From Kaistella sp. (GTDB lineage: Bacteria; Bacteroidota; Bacteroidia; Flavobacteriales; Weeksellaceae), in contig JAIBEW010000011.1 of NCBI GenBank assembly GCA_019459085.1, positions 62,001 through 126,000 on the forward strand: a DNA stretch of 64,000 nucleotides, given 5' to 3'. Of the stretch, positions 34,601-42,510 are shown in pieces; positions within the stretch are counted from its first letter, which is position 1; every line of letters begins with the position of its first letter. Below the pieces are notes generated by a model that searched no databases, was not told the origin of the DNA, and was given only the letters and a program-made list of their open reading frames with translations. Both the position numbers and the translations under genes were made by a program.

Positions 34601-37572
34601 TTACCCCAAATACAGTTTATTACTTTTGGGTTCGCTCAAATTGTGGTACCGGAAATACCAGTTTCTGGGTACCAGGTGCAAGCTTTACCACAGGACAGAT
34701 TCCTGCAAGTATGCCATATGTTCAGCCTTTCACTACAGGACCTGTAGATTTCACATTTGTGAATGGAACATATGTTAATAAGTGGGTTTATGGATCCGCT
34801 GCGGGAAATCCTGCCAATTCTATTTATATCTCTAATGACAATGGAGTTACTAATGCATATGATATCGCACCTTTAACGACGGTACAGGCATACCGAGACA
34901 TTACCGTACCCGCGGGAACCACCAACGCAACGCTTTCATTTGACTGGAGAGCAGTGGGACAGACTACACTGGATTATTTCAGAGTCTGGATTGTTCCGGT
35001 TAGCTATACGCCAACAGCAGGGACACAAATTACCGTTGGAGGGGGAAGGTCTCAGATTGGAGGTACATTTAACCTACAGTCTACATGGCAAAATTATTTC
35101 AACCATACTGTGAACTTAAGTACATTTGCAGGCAGCACGGTACGTTTGGTTTTTGAATGGAGAAACAACGCTGGTACTGGTGATAATCCACCGGCCGCAA
35201 TTGATAATATCAATTTAAGCATTCCGACCTGTCAGGTTCCGACCAATTTAAATTTTAATACGCTGAGCACGACCACTGCAAATATTACCTGGACAGCGGC
35301 AAATCCGGTTCCAGCTAACGGTTATCAGTATTATGTTTCAGCAATCAGTACTCCACCAACAGCTTCAACTCTGCCAACCGGTTCAAGTACTACTACTTCA
35401 GCTTCGTTGACAGGATTATTGCCAAATACAACTTATTACTTTTGGGTACGTTCAGTTTGCGGTCCAGGGAACAATAGTTTCTGGATGGCAGGACCAAGTT
35501 TTACAACACGACAAATTCCTGCCACCATGCCTTATCAGCAGCCATTTACAACAGGACCTGTAGATTTTACTTTTGTTAATGGTAACCAAGCAAATAAATG
35601 GTATTATGGTTCTGTCGTAGGAAACCCTGCAAATGCCATATATATATCAAACGATAACGGTTTAACAAATGCTTATACCAGTACACTAAGTGTAACTCAT
35701 GCGTACAGAGACATTGTTATTCCACCGGGAGCAACTACTGCAATCTTTACATTTGACTGGAAAGCAGTAGGCGAAAGTTCTTTTGATTATTTGAGAGTTT
35801 GGCTCGTTCCCGTGACTTTTACGCCAACTGCAGGTAGTCAGATTACTGCGTTAGGTGGCATAAGAATTCAGGTTGGCGCCAATTTTAATCAACAGTCAAC
35901 CTGGCAAAATTATAACAATCAGAACTTAAACATCAGCAATTTTGCTGGTCAGACCATGCGTCTAGTGTTTGAGTGGAGAAATGACACCAGCGTAACAAAC
36001 CAACCGCCCGTTGCAATTGATAATGTTAGGCTTGTACGTTGCAGCAATGACGCACCTGTAGTTACAGTTAGCGCCATCACTCATAATTCAGCTACAGTAA
36101 CCTGGCCACAGGATCCAGGTGGTGCAACCTATGTGATCAGATACCGACCTTTAGGCTCAGCAACTTGGATTACTGTAAATGTGCCGGCAGTGCCGTTCCC
36201 GACTCCTACCAACTCTTATGATTTATTGAACCTTTCACCGGTTACCGTCTATGAAGTAGAAGTTGCAGCGGTTTGTCAATTGGCTCAAGGCTCTTTCTCA
36301 CACAATGAGTTTGAAACGAAATGTGACCCTACTCCTCCTTCCTCTTTTGTTGTAAATAATATTACAACCAATTCAGCAGTCGTGAGCTGGGCTCCTGTTT
36401 TGAGTGCCACGTATATTCTGCAGTACCGGGAAGTGGGATCAGCGACATGGATTCCCGTAAATTTAACAGGGACTACGTACAATTTAACAGGACTTACACC
36501 TTATACAACTTACGAAGTACAGGTTGCCTCAATCTGTTCTGGCGGGACCAATCCGTTCACCACGCCTATCGTGTTTACCACCTTACCAACTTGTGAGATG
36601 GCTCCGATTGGTCTTACAGTTACCAATCTTACCATGACTTCTGCTGAAGTGAACTGGAATGCTTTTGCGGGTGCCACTTATGTTTTGAAATGGAGAAAAG
36701 TTGGGCATCCAACATTCACTACTGTAAACTTGACGGCGAACACTTACTTATTAACCGGCTTACTTGAAGCTACGCAATATGAAGTTCAGGTAGCGAACGT
36801 TTGTGGAGGAACATTACAGGCGTTTACCGCTCCGTATATCTTTACAACACCAACTGTGGTTTATTGTCCAATGATCGCCGACAGTTCTGCAGAGGAGCAT
36901 ATTTCGAATGTTACCGTAACCGCTGTTGGATTCCCGACAATGGATAATGATACAGGAGCCTCTAATTATTCCAGTTATGTGGATGACAATGATTACGTGG
37001 TGCGATTGACTCAGGGATCGACCAATAATCAGATATCTGTTTCCAAAACTTGGGCAAGTACGCAATACAACGAAGCAGTGACGGTTTGGATCGATTTTAA
37101 CAGGAATTCCACCTTCGAAGTGGGCGAAAGAATCTTAACCTCTCCGCCAAATAAAACCACTCCGATTACCGGAACATTTACTGTACCTTCCAACGCATTT
37201 GTAAGTTTAACAAATGATAAATATGTAGTGATGAGAGTGGCAATGCAGAGAGACGGTTCACCGATTAGCTGTGTTAACTTCCCTAATGGTGAAGTGGAAG
37301 ACTATAAAGTGATGATCTCAAAAAGCGGTACAATCAATGCTTTAGATCCAAACACGATATTTATTTATCCGAACCCAGTTAATGATATCCTGAATATTTC
37401 TAAAGTGTCTGATGGCGCTCTGTATACCATTTACAATGTTGCAGGTCAGTTGATCTCCAAAGGTAAAATCTATGGAAGAAAAATCAACGTAAGCCAACTT
37501 GAAAGAGGGGTTTATGTTATTGACATCGACAACAACGGAGAAACCGCACAGAAAAAATTCATTAAGAATTAA
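31657..37572 (+). CDS. Secreted reprolysin-like metallopeptidase with FN3/jelly-roll repeats and T9SS type A sorting domain
   Basis: A 1971-residue secreted protein read from the ATG at 31657; a GTG at 31648 is less likely. Signal peptide MKKFFTLLILLCTFVTSFAQ; a propeptide-like region to about 200; and a metzincin domain with HEMGHQLGATH at 344-354, the HExxHxxGxxH zinc site. Then a beta-sandwich (about 420-650), three ~270-residue units (650-918, 919-1190, 1191-1460) each made of an FN3 domain plus a MAM- or cleaved-adhesin-like jelly roll ('QPFTT..DFTFVNG...NKW'), three further FN3 domains (about 1461-1725), a GEVEDY domain (motif at 1878) and a type A sorting domain from about 1901 ('IFIYPNPVNDIL'). 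Export by T9SS is predicted, using PorU/PorV encoded nearby. It likely degrades extracellular protein while the repeats bind substrate or surface. Confidence 0.9.
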   Translation: MKKFFTLLILLCTFVTSFAQWTPTSMQGEKIRNNTNATDYFKLDLNELRAQLTHAEETGLNAQAVEVSIPTLGGKIEQFAVYSLPVVAKELAAQYQLGSYVGVGISDPSKYIRFSVAPNDFQAMILHEGVYQFIEPANKTKTVYQLFNKSVNTGSKGFICSTSENSLAQEQMNKLYDGGKSFANNPTNFAKSSDKKYRTMRLALSVTAEYTTFFGGVPGAMTAINATLTRVNGVFEKDFALHLNMQNYPTLIYTNAATDPYSPAAQMNNWNNQLQQTLTTVVGNANYDIGHLFGASGGGGNAGCIGCVCINPATPTSNQKGSAYTSPSDGVPAGDTFDIDYVAHEMGHQLGATHSFSHALEGAGTNVEPGSGSTIMGYAGITGPTTDVQPNSDAYFHTASINQVQTNLISKTCDVEVTVANNAPVISPLPTYNIPKGTAFVLTGTATDPNPMTYTWEQMNNANVTINNTNLGNTASGASFRSLSPTSTGATRYFPRLQSVLAGVLNNSTNTWEAVSTVARTTQFAFTVRDNNPITTEQQTQTATQTIIVGNAGPFTVTSTDVYSNSPSTVTWNVVGTTAAPYNVANVKIDYTTDNGATWTVLSASTPNDGTENFQFTGLTIGSTVKVRVSAVGNVFYAVGSSVVSNAAATCASPSALTVTAITTTSATLGWTASAPAPANGYQYYLSTSSTPPTATTTPSGVSATTSANVTPLIAGATYYWWVRANCSTADQSVWIAGNIFSTTATLPYVQPFTTVNDFTFVNGTQTNKWAYGSAAGNPANSIYISNDNGASNTYTILGAASVVQAYRDIAIPTGTTNATLFFDWKSNGESCCDYFRVWMVPATFTPTAGSQITAGGGRVQIGGNFNLQSSYQTYVNHVLNVSSYAGSTMRLVFEWRNDGSLGTMPPASIDNINLSIPTCTVPNNPTFGTVTQNSATISWAAANPVPANGYHYYVSTSNTPPTAATVPTGSSTTTTAPLTALTPNTVYYFWVRSNCGTGNTSFWVPGASFTTGQIPASMPYVQPFTTGPVDFTFVNGTYVNKWVYGSAAGNPANSIYISNDNGVTNAYDIAPLTTVQAYRDITVPAGTTNATLSFDWRAVGQTTLDYFRVWIVPVSYTPTAGTQITVGGGRSQIGGTFNLQSTWQNYFNHTVNLSTFAGSTVRLVFEWRNNAGTGDNPPAAIDNINLSIPTCQVPTNLNFNTLSTTTANITWTAANPVPANGYQYYVSAISTPPTASTLPTGSSTTTSASLTGLLPNTTYYFWVRSVCGPGNNSFWMAGPSFTTRQIPATMPYQQPFTTGPVDFTFVNGNQANKWYYGSVVGNPANAIYISNDNGLTNAYTSTLSVTHAYRDIVIPPGATTAIFTFDWKAVGESSFDYLRVWLVPVTFTPTAGSQITALGGIRIQVGANFNQQSTWQNYNNQNLNISNFAGQTMRLVFEWRNDTSVTNQPPVAIDNVRLVRCSNDAPVVTVSAITHNSATVTWPQDPGGATYVIRYRPLGSATWITVNVPAVPFPTPTNSYDLLNLSPVTVYEVEVAAVCQLAQGSFSHNEFETKCDPTPPSSFVVNNITTNSAVVSWAPVLSATYILQYREVGSATWIPVNLTGTTYNLTGLTPYTTYEVQVASICSGGTNPFTTPIVFTTLPTCEMAPIGLTVTNLTMTSAEVNWNAFAGATYVLKWRKVGHPTFTTVNLTANTYLLTGLLEATQYEVQVANVCGGTLQAFTAPYIFTTPTVVYCPMIADSSAEEHISNVTVTAVGFPTMDNDTGASNYSSYVDDNDYVVRLTQGSTNNQISVSKTWASTQYNEAVTVWIDFNRNSTFEVGERILTSPPNKTTPITGTFTVPSNAFVSLTNDKYVVMRVAMQRDGSPISCVNFPNGEVEDYKVMISKSGTINALDPNTIFIYPNPVNDILNISKVSDGALYTIYNVAGQLISKGKIYGRKINVSQLERGVYVIDIDNNGETAQKKFIKN
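33604..36036 (+). repeat. Three in-gene tandem repeats of about 810 bp
   Basis: Within the metallopeptidase gene, units start at 33604, 34411 and 35227 and end at 36036, giving 269, 272 and 270 codons. Each starts at a Thr-Cys pair and covers one FN3 domain and one jelly-roll domain. Codon-level divergence between units is substantial, so they are old duplications under selection rather than an assembly artefact. Confidence 0.85.
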
Positions 37573-37590
37573 CAAAACTTTTATAACAGA

Positions 37591-37619
37591 AAATCCCCAA
37601 GAAATTGGGGATTTTTTTT
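37591..37619 (+). terminator. Rho-independent terminator of the metallopeptidase gene
   Basis: A 10-bp stem (AAATCCCCAA / TTGGGGATTT) with a GAAA loop, followed by a T run, 18 bp after the stop. Confidence 0.9.
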
Positions 37620-37701
37620 GTTAGTGACTTCGGGGTAAACTTGTGCATCCAATCATTAAATAAATTGTATTTGAATATGAAAAAAATCGTAATTTCAATT
37701 G

Positions 37702-39036
37702 ATGAATTTCTTAAAACTATTCCTACTCTTTAGCACGATCTTTTTAAGAGCGCAGCATGGTTTTGAGATCACCGAAAGCAAAAAGACCACAGTTATTCCT
37801 TTTCAGCTCATTAACAATCTTATTTTCATTCCTGTGGAGCTGAACGGTGTTCCCCTTACCTTTCTTCTGGATACAGGAGTTTCGGAGACTATTCTCTTCA
37901 GCACAGACAATAAAGAAATCGATTTCAAAAAACTCGAAAAAATAAAATTTTCGGGTCTCGGCGGGACTCTGGAAATTGAAGGCCTGAAATCCATAAGAAA
38001 CCAACTCAAAATTGGAAAACATTTTAACGATCCTTCCCATACCGTATTCATTATTTTGGATGAAGATTTTAATTTCTCCTCACACGTCGGCATTCCGGTG
38101 AACGGAATTATTGGGTACTCTTTTTTCCGTAATCATCCGGTTTCCATCAATTACCTCACTAAAAAAATTGCCGTATTTGAAGACGAAACGGCTCTTCCGA
38201 AGAATATGGGGAAATACCGCGAATTCCCGATTACCGTTGAATACAATAAGCCTTACGTAATGGCTGAAGTAGAAATGAAAAATGAAAAAAAAAGTTCCAA
38301 ACTACTCTTGGATCTGGGGAACAGTGATGCGCTTTGGCTCTTCCCTGCCCTCATCAAAGATTTTGTATACAACCGTCCGAATATCGAGGATTTTTTAGGC
38401 CGCGGTTTCAACGGAGATGTGTATGGAAAGCGAAGCAGGATTCACAACCTCTATCTTGGTGACTTTAAATTTGAAAAACCTTTGATCGCCATGCCCGACG
38501 AATTTTCTATACAGCACATCAATATGGTCAAAGACCGCAAAGGATCTGTAGGAAGCGAAATCCTGAGGCGGTTCACCATTATATTTGATTATAAAAATAA
38601 AAAAATGTTCCTCAGGAAAAACAAACATTATGGAGACGATTTTCACTTCAATATGAGTGGTATCGATTTTAAGCATGACGGTGTGAAATGGGAACAGGAA
38701 ATGGTAAAAGTAGAAACCCCCACCCAGAACAGCAATGCCGGGAATGAAGTGAATGTCATCGCCAACCCTTTTCAGTACAAATTCGTCCTGAAACCCCTAT
38801 ATTCGGTTGCGGGAATAAGAAAGGAGTCTCCTGGCTTTAAAGCCGGGCTTAAAAAGGGGGATGTTGTGATCTCCATTAACGGCAAAAAAACTTCAAACAT
38901 GACTTTAAACTCCATCAATGAATTGATGAGATCCGAAGAAGGTAAAGCTATTGAGATTACTGTTATCCGGAACGCTGAGACGCTATCATTTACTTTTAAC
39001 CTGGAAGACCCGATTCCTTATCAGGAAGAATTATGA
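37702..39036 (+). CDS. Retropepsin-like aspartic protease with C-terminal PDZ domain
   Basis: A 444-residue secreted or periplasmic protein with an N-terminal signal (MNFLKLFLLFSTIFLRAQ). Two aspartic-protease-like half domains follow: the first has D57-T-G in 'LTFLLDTGVSE', the second D204-L-G in 'LLLDLGNSDALWLF', where Leu replaces the usual Thr/Ser. A 'GSEILRRFTIIFDYKNKKMFL' segment precedes a PDZ domain (about 345-430, 'AGIRKESPGFKAGLKKGDVVISINGKK'). In eukaryotic-type pepsins both D-T/S-G motifs are needed; a degenerate second one makes activity uncertain, or it may dimerise. The stop overlaps the ATG of a membrane protein gene (ATGA), so the two are coupled. Start chosen at 37702, just after an in-frame TTG. 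Confidence 0.85.
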   Translation: MNFLKLFLLFSTIFLRAQHGFEITESKKTTVIPFQLINNLIFIPVELNGVPLTFLLDTGVSETILFSTDNKEIDFKKLEKIKFSGLGGTLEIEGLKSIRNQLKIGKHFNDPSHTVFIILDEDFNFSSHVGIPVNGIIGYSFFRNHPVSINYLTKKIAVFEDETALPKNMGKYREFPITVEYNKPYVMAEVEMKNEKKSSKLLLDLGNSDALWLFPALIKDFVYNRPNIEDFLGRGFNGDVYGKRSRIHNLYLGDFKFEKPLIAMPDEFSIQHINMVKDRKGSVGSEILRRFTIIFDYKNKKMFLRKNKHYGDDFHFNMSGIDFKHDGVKWEQEMVKVETPTQNSNAGNEVNVIANPFQYKFVLKPLYSVAGIRKESPGFKAGLKKGDVVISINGKKTSNMTLNSINELMRSEEGKAIEITVIRNAETLSFTFNLEDPIPYQEEL

Positions 39037-39551
39037 AAAAAGAAGAAACCACTTTAGATAAAATCCGCACAAGACCTCGATTTAAACTGTTTACCCAACT
39101 TACGGCAGACGAATATGTTGCCGGCCTGAAAAAATATCTACAGGAACACCGGGAGCAGTTTACAGGAAACGTGAATACCGAAATGGCAACCATCTCCGTA
39201 AAAACTGAAACCGACAGTTACTGGAAGCCCTATTTGTCCCTTCGAATCGGAAAAGAAGAGGAAAACACCGTTATTCGGGGTGTTTTTGGGCCCAGTTCAG
39301 CGGTCTGGACTTTTTTTATGTTTCTTTACTTTCTTTTCGGGGTATTTTGGATGGTTTTCATCACCATGTGGTTTGTAGAAAGACAGATCAATAGCAATGA
39401 ATTTCCGTGGGCATTATCGGCGTCCATCGTAATGGTTGTTATGATATTCCTTACATACGCCGCTGCAAAAATCGGACAAGTAAAATCGAATAAAGAAATG
39501 GAAATGCTGAGAAATTTTGCTGAAGAATCTGTACTGCCTTTTGAAGGTTGA
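39033..39551 (+). CDS. Two-helix membrane protein coupled to the aspartic protease gene
   Basis: A 172-residue protein with no family I recognise. The first 85 residues are soluble and charged, with 'ISVKTETDSYWKPYLSLRIGKEEENTVIRGVFGPSSAVWTFF', then come two transmembrane helices (about 88-112 and 126-148) and a short charged C-terminal part. 'RGVFGPSSAVWTFFMFLYFLF' marks entry to the membrane. It starts 4 bp inside the protease gene (ATGA overlap), so it is translated with it and may anchor or regulate it at the membrane. It converges on the L,D-transpeptidase gene, 3 bp apart. Confidence 0.6.
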   Translation: MKKEETTLDKIRTRPRFKLFTQLTADEYVAGLKKYLQEHREQFTGNVNTEMATISVKTETDSYWKPYLSLRIGKEEENTVIRGVFGPSSAVWTFFMFLYFLFGVFWMVFITMWFVERQINSNEFPWALSASIVMVVMIFLTYAAAKIGQVKSNKEMEMLRNFAEESVLPFEG

Positions 39552-39554
39552 TTT

Positions 39555-40517
39555 TTAAGCAGCAGTCAGATTTTCATCTGATGATTTTTCCGATGACTGC
39601 ATGACGCGCTCTCTTTTCTCCTGCTCTTCAATCATTTTGGAAACGTGCGGTTCAATTACAGCATTAAGATCTTCAACAGAAATCCCATTGGCAGCGGAAT
39701 TTTCTGAAAGCATTTTCCAGGGTTTCTTTCCGCCCCATTTATAATCGCCAAAAACGATGACCGCCGTTCCGTTTGCCTTCACTGTGGCACCACCATCATT
39801 CAGGATCCACGTATCTGCAAAATTATACATCCACTTTGCATCATTCATCAATAGGCGCAGACATGAATGGGAAGCCGGAAAACCCGGAAGGTCATACTGA
39901 TGCCATCCGATTCCCAGCGTATTGTGGATGTTGACGTTATAGGGCAGCTTCCACTCGCTGTCGACTGTAGAAATCGCAAGTTCCTTTTTCCAGTTTACAA
40001 ACATAAGCCCGCGTTTGGTTTGTTCTGCCTTTTTGCCCATACTTGTGGGGCCCCATTTCAGTAATTCACCGTTCTGATACACTGCATAAGCCTGGATTGG
40101 ATATGAAAAAACAACTAATTTATTCACCTTCTCCAGAGTTTCCATTTTTTTTGGAAATGGAGTGTAGAGCATCAGAGTATGGTCGAATTTGTCCGGAACC
40201 ATTAAAGTATCGGCTCTCCAGCGGTTTTGATGATCGAGTCTGTTCAGAGCAAGAATGGTATATTGCTCCTCTTTCGAGTATTTATTGGTAAACTCTGCCA
40301 TCACCGAGTCCTTTTTTTCTTTCGGGAAAATTAAAGAAGTATATTTAATTTGAAGGGCCTTTAGGGAATCCTCAGTTGCATCTAGTTTTTCCTTTTTTTG
40401 TTCCTGAGAAACTACTTTATCTTGAGGCAAAGCATCTTTGCTAACCGTCTCTTTTTTACATTGGATCAGCACAACGGAAATCGCACTTAATAATAACAGA
40501 ACCTGAATTTTTTTCAT
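39555..40517 (-). CDS. L,D-transpeptidase (YkuD) family lipoprotein
   Basis: A 320-residue protein with a lipoprotein signal (MKKIQVLLLLSAISVVLIQC, Cys at 20), a Lys/Glu-rich linker, and a YkuD catalytic domain. The active site reads H206 in 'GIGWHQY', then 'PASHSCLRL' with H217, C219 and R221. The usual motif is [ST]HGC[IV]R; here Gly is replaced by Ser at 218. The nucleophile Cys is conserved. The domain forms 3-3 peptidoglycan cross-links or attaches proteins to peptidoglycan in the periplasm. The C-terminal tail is charged. It is monocistronic, convergent with the two-helix membrane protein gene. Confidence 0.85.
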   Translation of the reverse strand: MKKIQVLLLLSAISVVLIQCKKETVSKDALPQDKVVSQEQKKEKLDATEDSLKALQIKYTSLIFPKEKKDSVMAEFTNKYSKEEQYTILALNRLDHQNRWRADTLMVPDKFDHTLMLYTPFPKKMETLEKVNKLVVFSYPIQAYAVYQNGELLKWGPTSMGKKAEQTKRGLMFVNWKKELAISTVDSEWKLPYNVNIHNTLGIGWHQYDLPGFPASHSCLRLLMNDAKWMYNFADTWILNDGGATVKANGTAVIVFGDYKWGGKKPWKMLSENSAANGISVEDLNAVIEPHVSKMIEEQEKRERVMQSSEKSSDENLTAA

Positions 40518-40675
40518 TATAATCTAAATAAATACTTTCCCTATCCCCTTTCAATAATGGTACCAAACATCAGTATTTATAGGGATTAAACGAAAATCCG
40601 GCAATGTTATCTGCAAAAGAAATGTGAAGCAATTTTTTGGTCTTTTCGAATACAGTATGTGAACACTTTACATAC

Positions 40676-40699
40676 AAAAAAAGCCCCTAAGTGGGGCTT
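40676..40699 (-). terminator. Rho-independent terminator of tRNA-Asp
   Basis: Minus strand: AAGCCCC / GGGGCTT with an ACTTA loop followed by a run of T, one base after the tRNA. Confidence 0.85.
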
Positions 40700-40700
40700 G

Positions 40701-40774
40701 CGATCCGGACGGGACTCGAACCCGCGACCTCCGCCGTGACAGGGCGGCATTCTAACCAGCTGAACTACCGGATC
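40701..40774 (-). tRNA. tRNA-Asp (GTC)
   Basis: On the minus strand a 74-nt cloverleaf can be drawn. The acceptor stem is GATCCGG / CCGGATC with discriminator G; the anticodon stem-loop is CCGCC-CTGTCAC-GGCGG with anticodon GTC; the T-arm is CGGG-TTCGAGT-CCCG with stem bases on each side. The D-arm contains 'GTTCAGCTGGTTAGAAT'. No CCA is encoded: the next bases read CAAG. A terminator follows directly. Confidence 0.95.
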
Positions 40775-40900
40775 AATACGTTTTAAAAGAGCTTGTTTCT
40801 TTTGATGAGTGCAAAAATACAACTTTCCCGCCATCTACAAAACCTTTTGACAAAAAAATGCTTCCTTTTATAGAAAGCACTCAGTTTCAAGACGAATTTT

Positions 40901-41218
40901 TTATAAATGGGCCGATAATTTTTCAGCAATCACTTCTTTTGAAGCTACACCTACTATTTTATCCACCACTTCTCCATTTTTAAAGATCAAAACGGTAGGA
41001 ATATTTCTGATTCCGTAATCTACCGAAACCTGTTGGTTATTATCTACATCTACTTTACCAACAACTGCTCTTCCTTCAAAGTCATTGGCTACCTCTTCGA
41101 TGATTGGCCCCAACATTCTGCAAGGTCCGCACCATACTGCCCAAAAATCCACCAATACCGGTTTAGCTGATCTTAATACAGTCTGTTCAAAAGACTGATC
41201 TGTTATTTCTAAAGCCAT
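40901..41218 (-). CDS. trxA: Thioredoxin
   Basis: A 105-residue thioredoxin read from the ATG at 41218 (MALEITDQSF); 15 upstream in-frame residues are leader. The redox site WCGPC has Cys at 30 and 33, preceded by 'VLVDFWAVWC'. The cis-Pro region is 'YGIRNIPTVLIFKNGE', and 'GKVDVDNNQ' follows the usual strand. Length and sequence match the small cytoplasmic TrxA, a general disulfide reductant. It has its own -7 element (TATTTTTG, minus strand, 41261-41268) and lies 78 bp after the cysteine desulfurase gene on the same strand. Confidence 0.95.
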   Translation of the reverse strand: MALEITDQSFEQTVLRSAKPVLVDFWAVWCGPCRMLGPIIEEVANDFEGRAVVGKVDVDNNQQVSVDYGIRNIPTVLIFKNGEVVDKIVGVASKEVIAEKLSAHL

Positions 41219-41260
41219 TTTTTTTATATTTTTTAAATTACTGTTACTAAATTTCTTCCG

Positions 41261-41268
41261 CAAAAATA
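41261..41268 (-). promoter_or_regulatory. -7 element of trxA
   Basis: Minus-strand TATTTTTG, 42 bp upstream of the ATG at 41218. Confidence 0.55.
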
Positions 41269-41296
41269 CAATATTTAAGCCAAAGGAAAGCCCAAA

Positions 41297-42472
41297 TTAT
41301 CTATGCTGAATATTTGTTTTGTCTATTTCAAAGCTTTCGGAAATCTCTTTTAGCGCATCCGTAAGCGCATCAATCTCTGCTTTCGTGGTCAGATGGCTAA
41401 AGGAAACCCGAAGTGGTGTGCACTTTTCCATTTCTTCTTCTTCCAGAAGCATCATCATGACCATTGAAGGTTTTGAAGCACCGGAAGAACACGCACTTCC
41501 CTGCGAAACTGCAATTCCTTTCATATCCAGTTTCAGACCGATCATTGGGTCTTTAAAAGGAAGCAAAACACTCAGAACGGTGTAAAGACTGTTTTCTTTT
41601 TCTGCACTTCTGCCGTTAAATTTCACGCCTGGTATTGCATTCCGCAGATTTTCAATGGTGTACTCTTTTACCTCCTGAATCTGAGCCGAATATTCCGCCA
41701 TATGATCCACTGCGAGTTCGAGTGCTTTTCCCAAACCAACAATTCCGCATACATTTTCAGTTCCTGCTCTGAGGCTTCTTTCCTGTGGTCCACCGGTAAT
41801 GATTCCTTTTAAACCGGAAGATTTTCTAATGAAAGCAAATCCGCTGCCTTTCGGACCGTGGAATTTATGCGCACTACACGAAGCAAAATCAACCAAAATA
41901 TCTGAAAAATCCAGATCAACATGCGCAACCGTCTGCACCGTATCTGAATGGAAAAGCGCCTTGTTTTCCTGACAGATTTCTGCGACTTTTTTGAAATCGA
42001 GAAGGTTTCCGGTTTCGTTGTTGGCGTGCATCAGCGTAACCAACGTTTTCTTGTCTGAATTCTTAAGAAATGTTTCCAACTGCGCAAGGTCAAAATCCCC
42101 TTTTTTATCTGGTCTTAAATATACCACCTCCACATTTTTGCGCTTCTTCATGTCCAGAACCGTTTCGGCAACACATTTGTGTTCCATGGGCGAAGTAATG
42201 ATTCTTTCTACCCCCAAATGGTTCACACACGATTTAATGATCATGTTGTTGGATTCGGTGCCGCACGAAGTAAAAATAATCTCGGCGGGCGAAACTTTAA
42301 GATATTCTGCAACCTGCCTTCTTACATTTTCGATGAGAATTTTCGCTTCCTGACCAAAGCTGTGCGTGGAAGAAGGATTTCCGAAGGTAATTTTCATCAC
42401 CTTCACCATCGCATCGATGACTTCATCAGAAAGCGGTGTGGTGGCAGCATTATCCAGATATATTTTATCCAT
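41297..42472 (-). CDS. Cysteine desulfurase (NifS/IscS type)
   Basis: A 391-residue PLP enzyme of the NifS/IscS class. The N-terminus 'MDKIYLDNAATTPLSDEV' is diagnostic. The PLP lysine is K203 in CSAHKFHGPKGSG, and the catalytic Cys is C328 in SQGSACSSGASKPS, a class I (NifS/IscS) loop. It removes sulfur from cysteine and passes it to Fe-S scaffolds or tRNA-thiolation enzymes. It follows the HAD phosphatase gene by 38 bp and so may be carried on the same message as the DprE-like cluster, but its function is general. No iscU neighbour is present. The start at 42472 gives the usual length. Confidence 0.93.
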   Translation of the reverse strand: MDKIYLDNAATTPLSDEVIDAMVKVMKITFGNPSSTHSFGQEAKILIENVRRQVAEYLKVSPAEIIFTSCGTESNNMIIKSCVNHLGVERIITSPMEHKCVAETVLDMKKRKNVEVVYLRPDKKGDFDLAQLETFLKNSDKKTLVTLMHANNETGNLLDFKKVAEICQENKALFHSDTVQTVAHVDLDFSDILVDFASCSAHKFHGPKGSGFAFIRKSSGLKGIITGGPQERSLRAGTENVCGIVGLGKALELAVDHMAEYSAQIQEVKEYTIENLRNAIPGVKFNGRSAEKENSLYTVLSVLLPFKDPMIGLKLDMKGIAVSQGSACSSGASKPSMVMMMLLEEEEMEKCTPLRVSFSHLTTKAEIDALTDALKEISESFEIDKTNIQHR

Positions 42473-42510
42473 TTTTGTTGGTGCTTTTTAAGATTTTTCG
42501 AAGGTTAAAA

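Noticed and set aside
33604-36036. Assembly artefact as the cause of the three repeats
   Set aside because: The units differ clearly at both nucleotide and residue level and keep frame through 5.9 kb, so a collapsed or duplicated assembly is unlikely.
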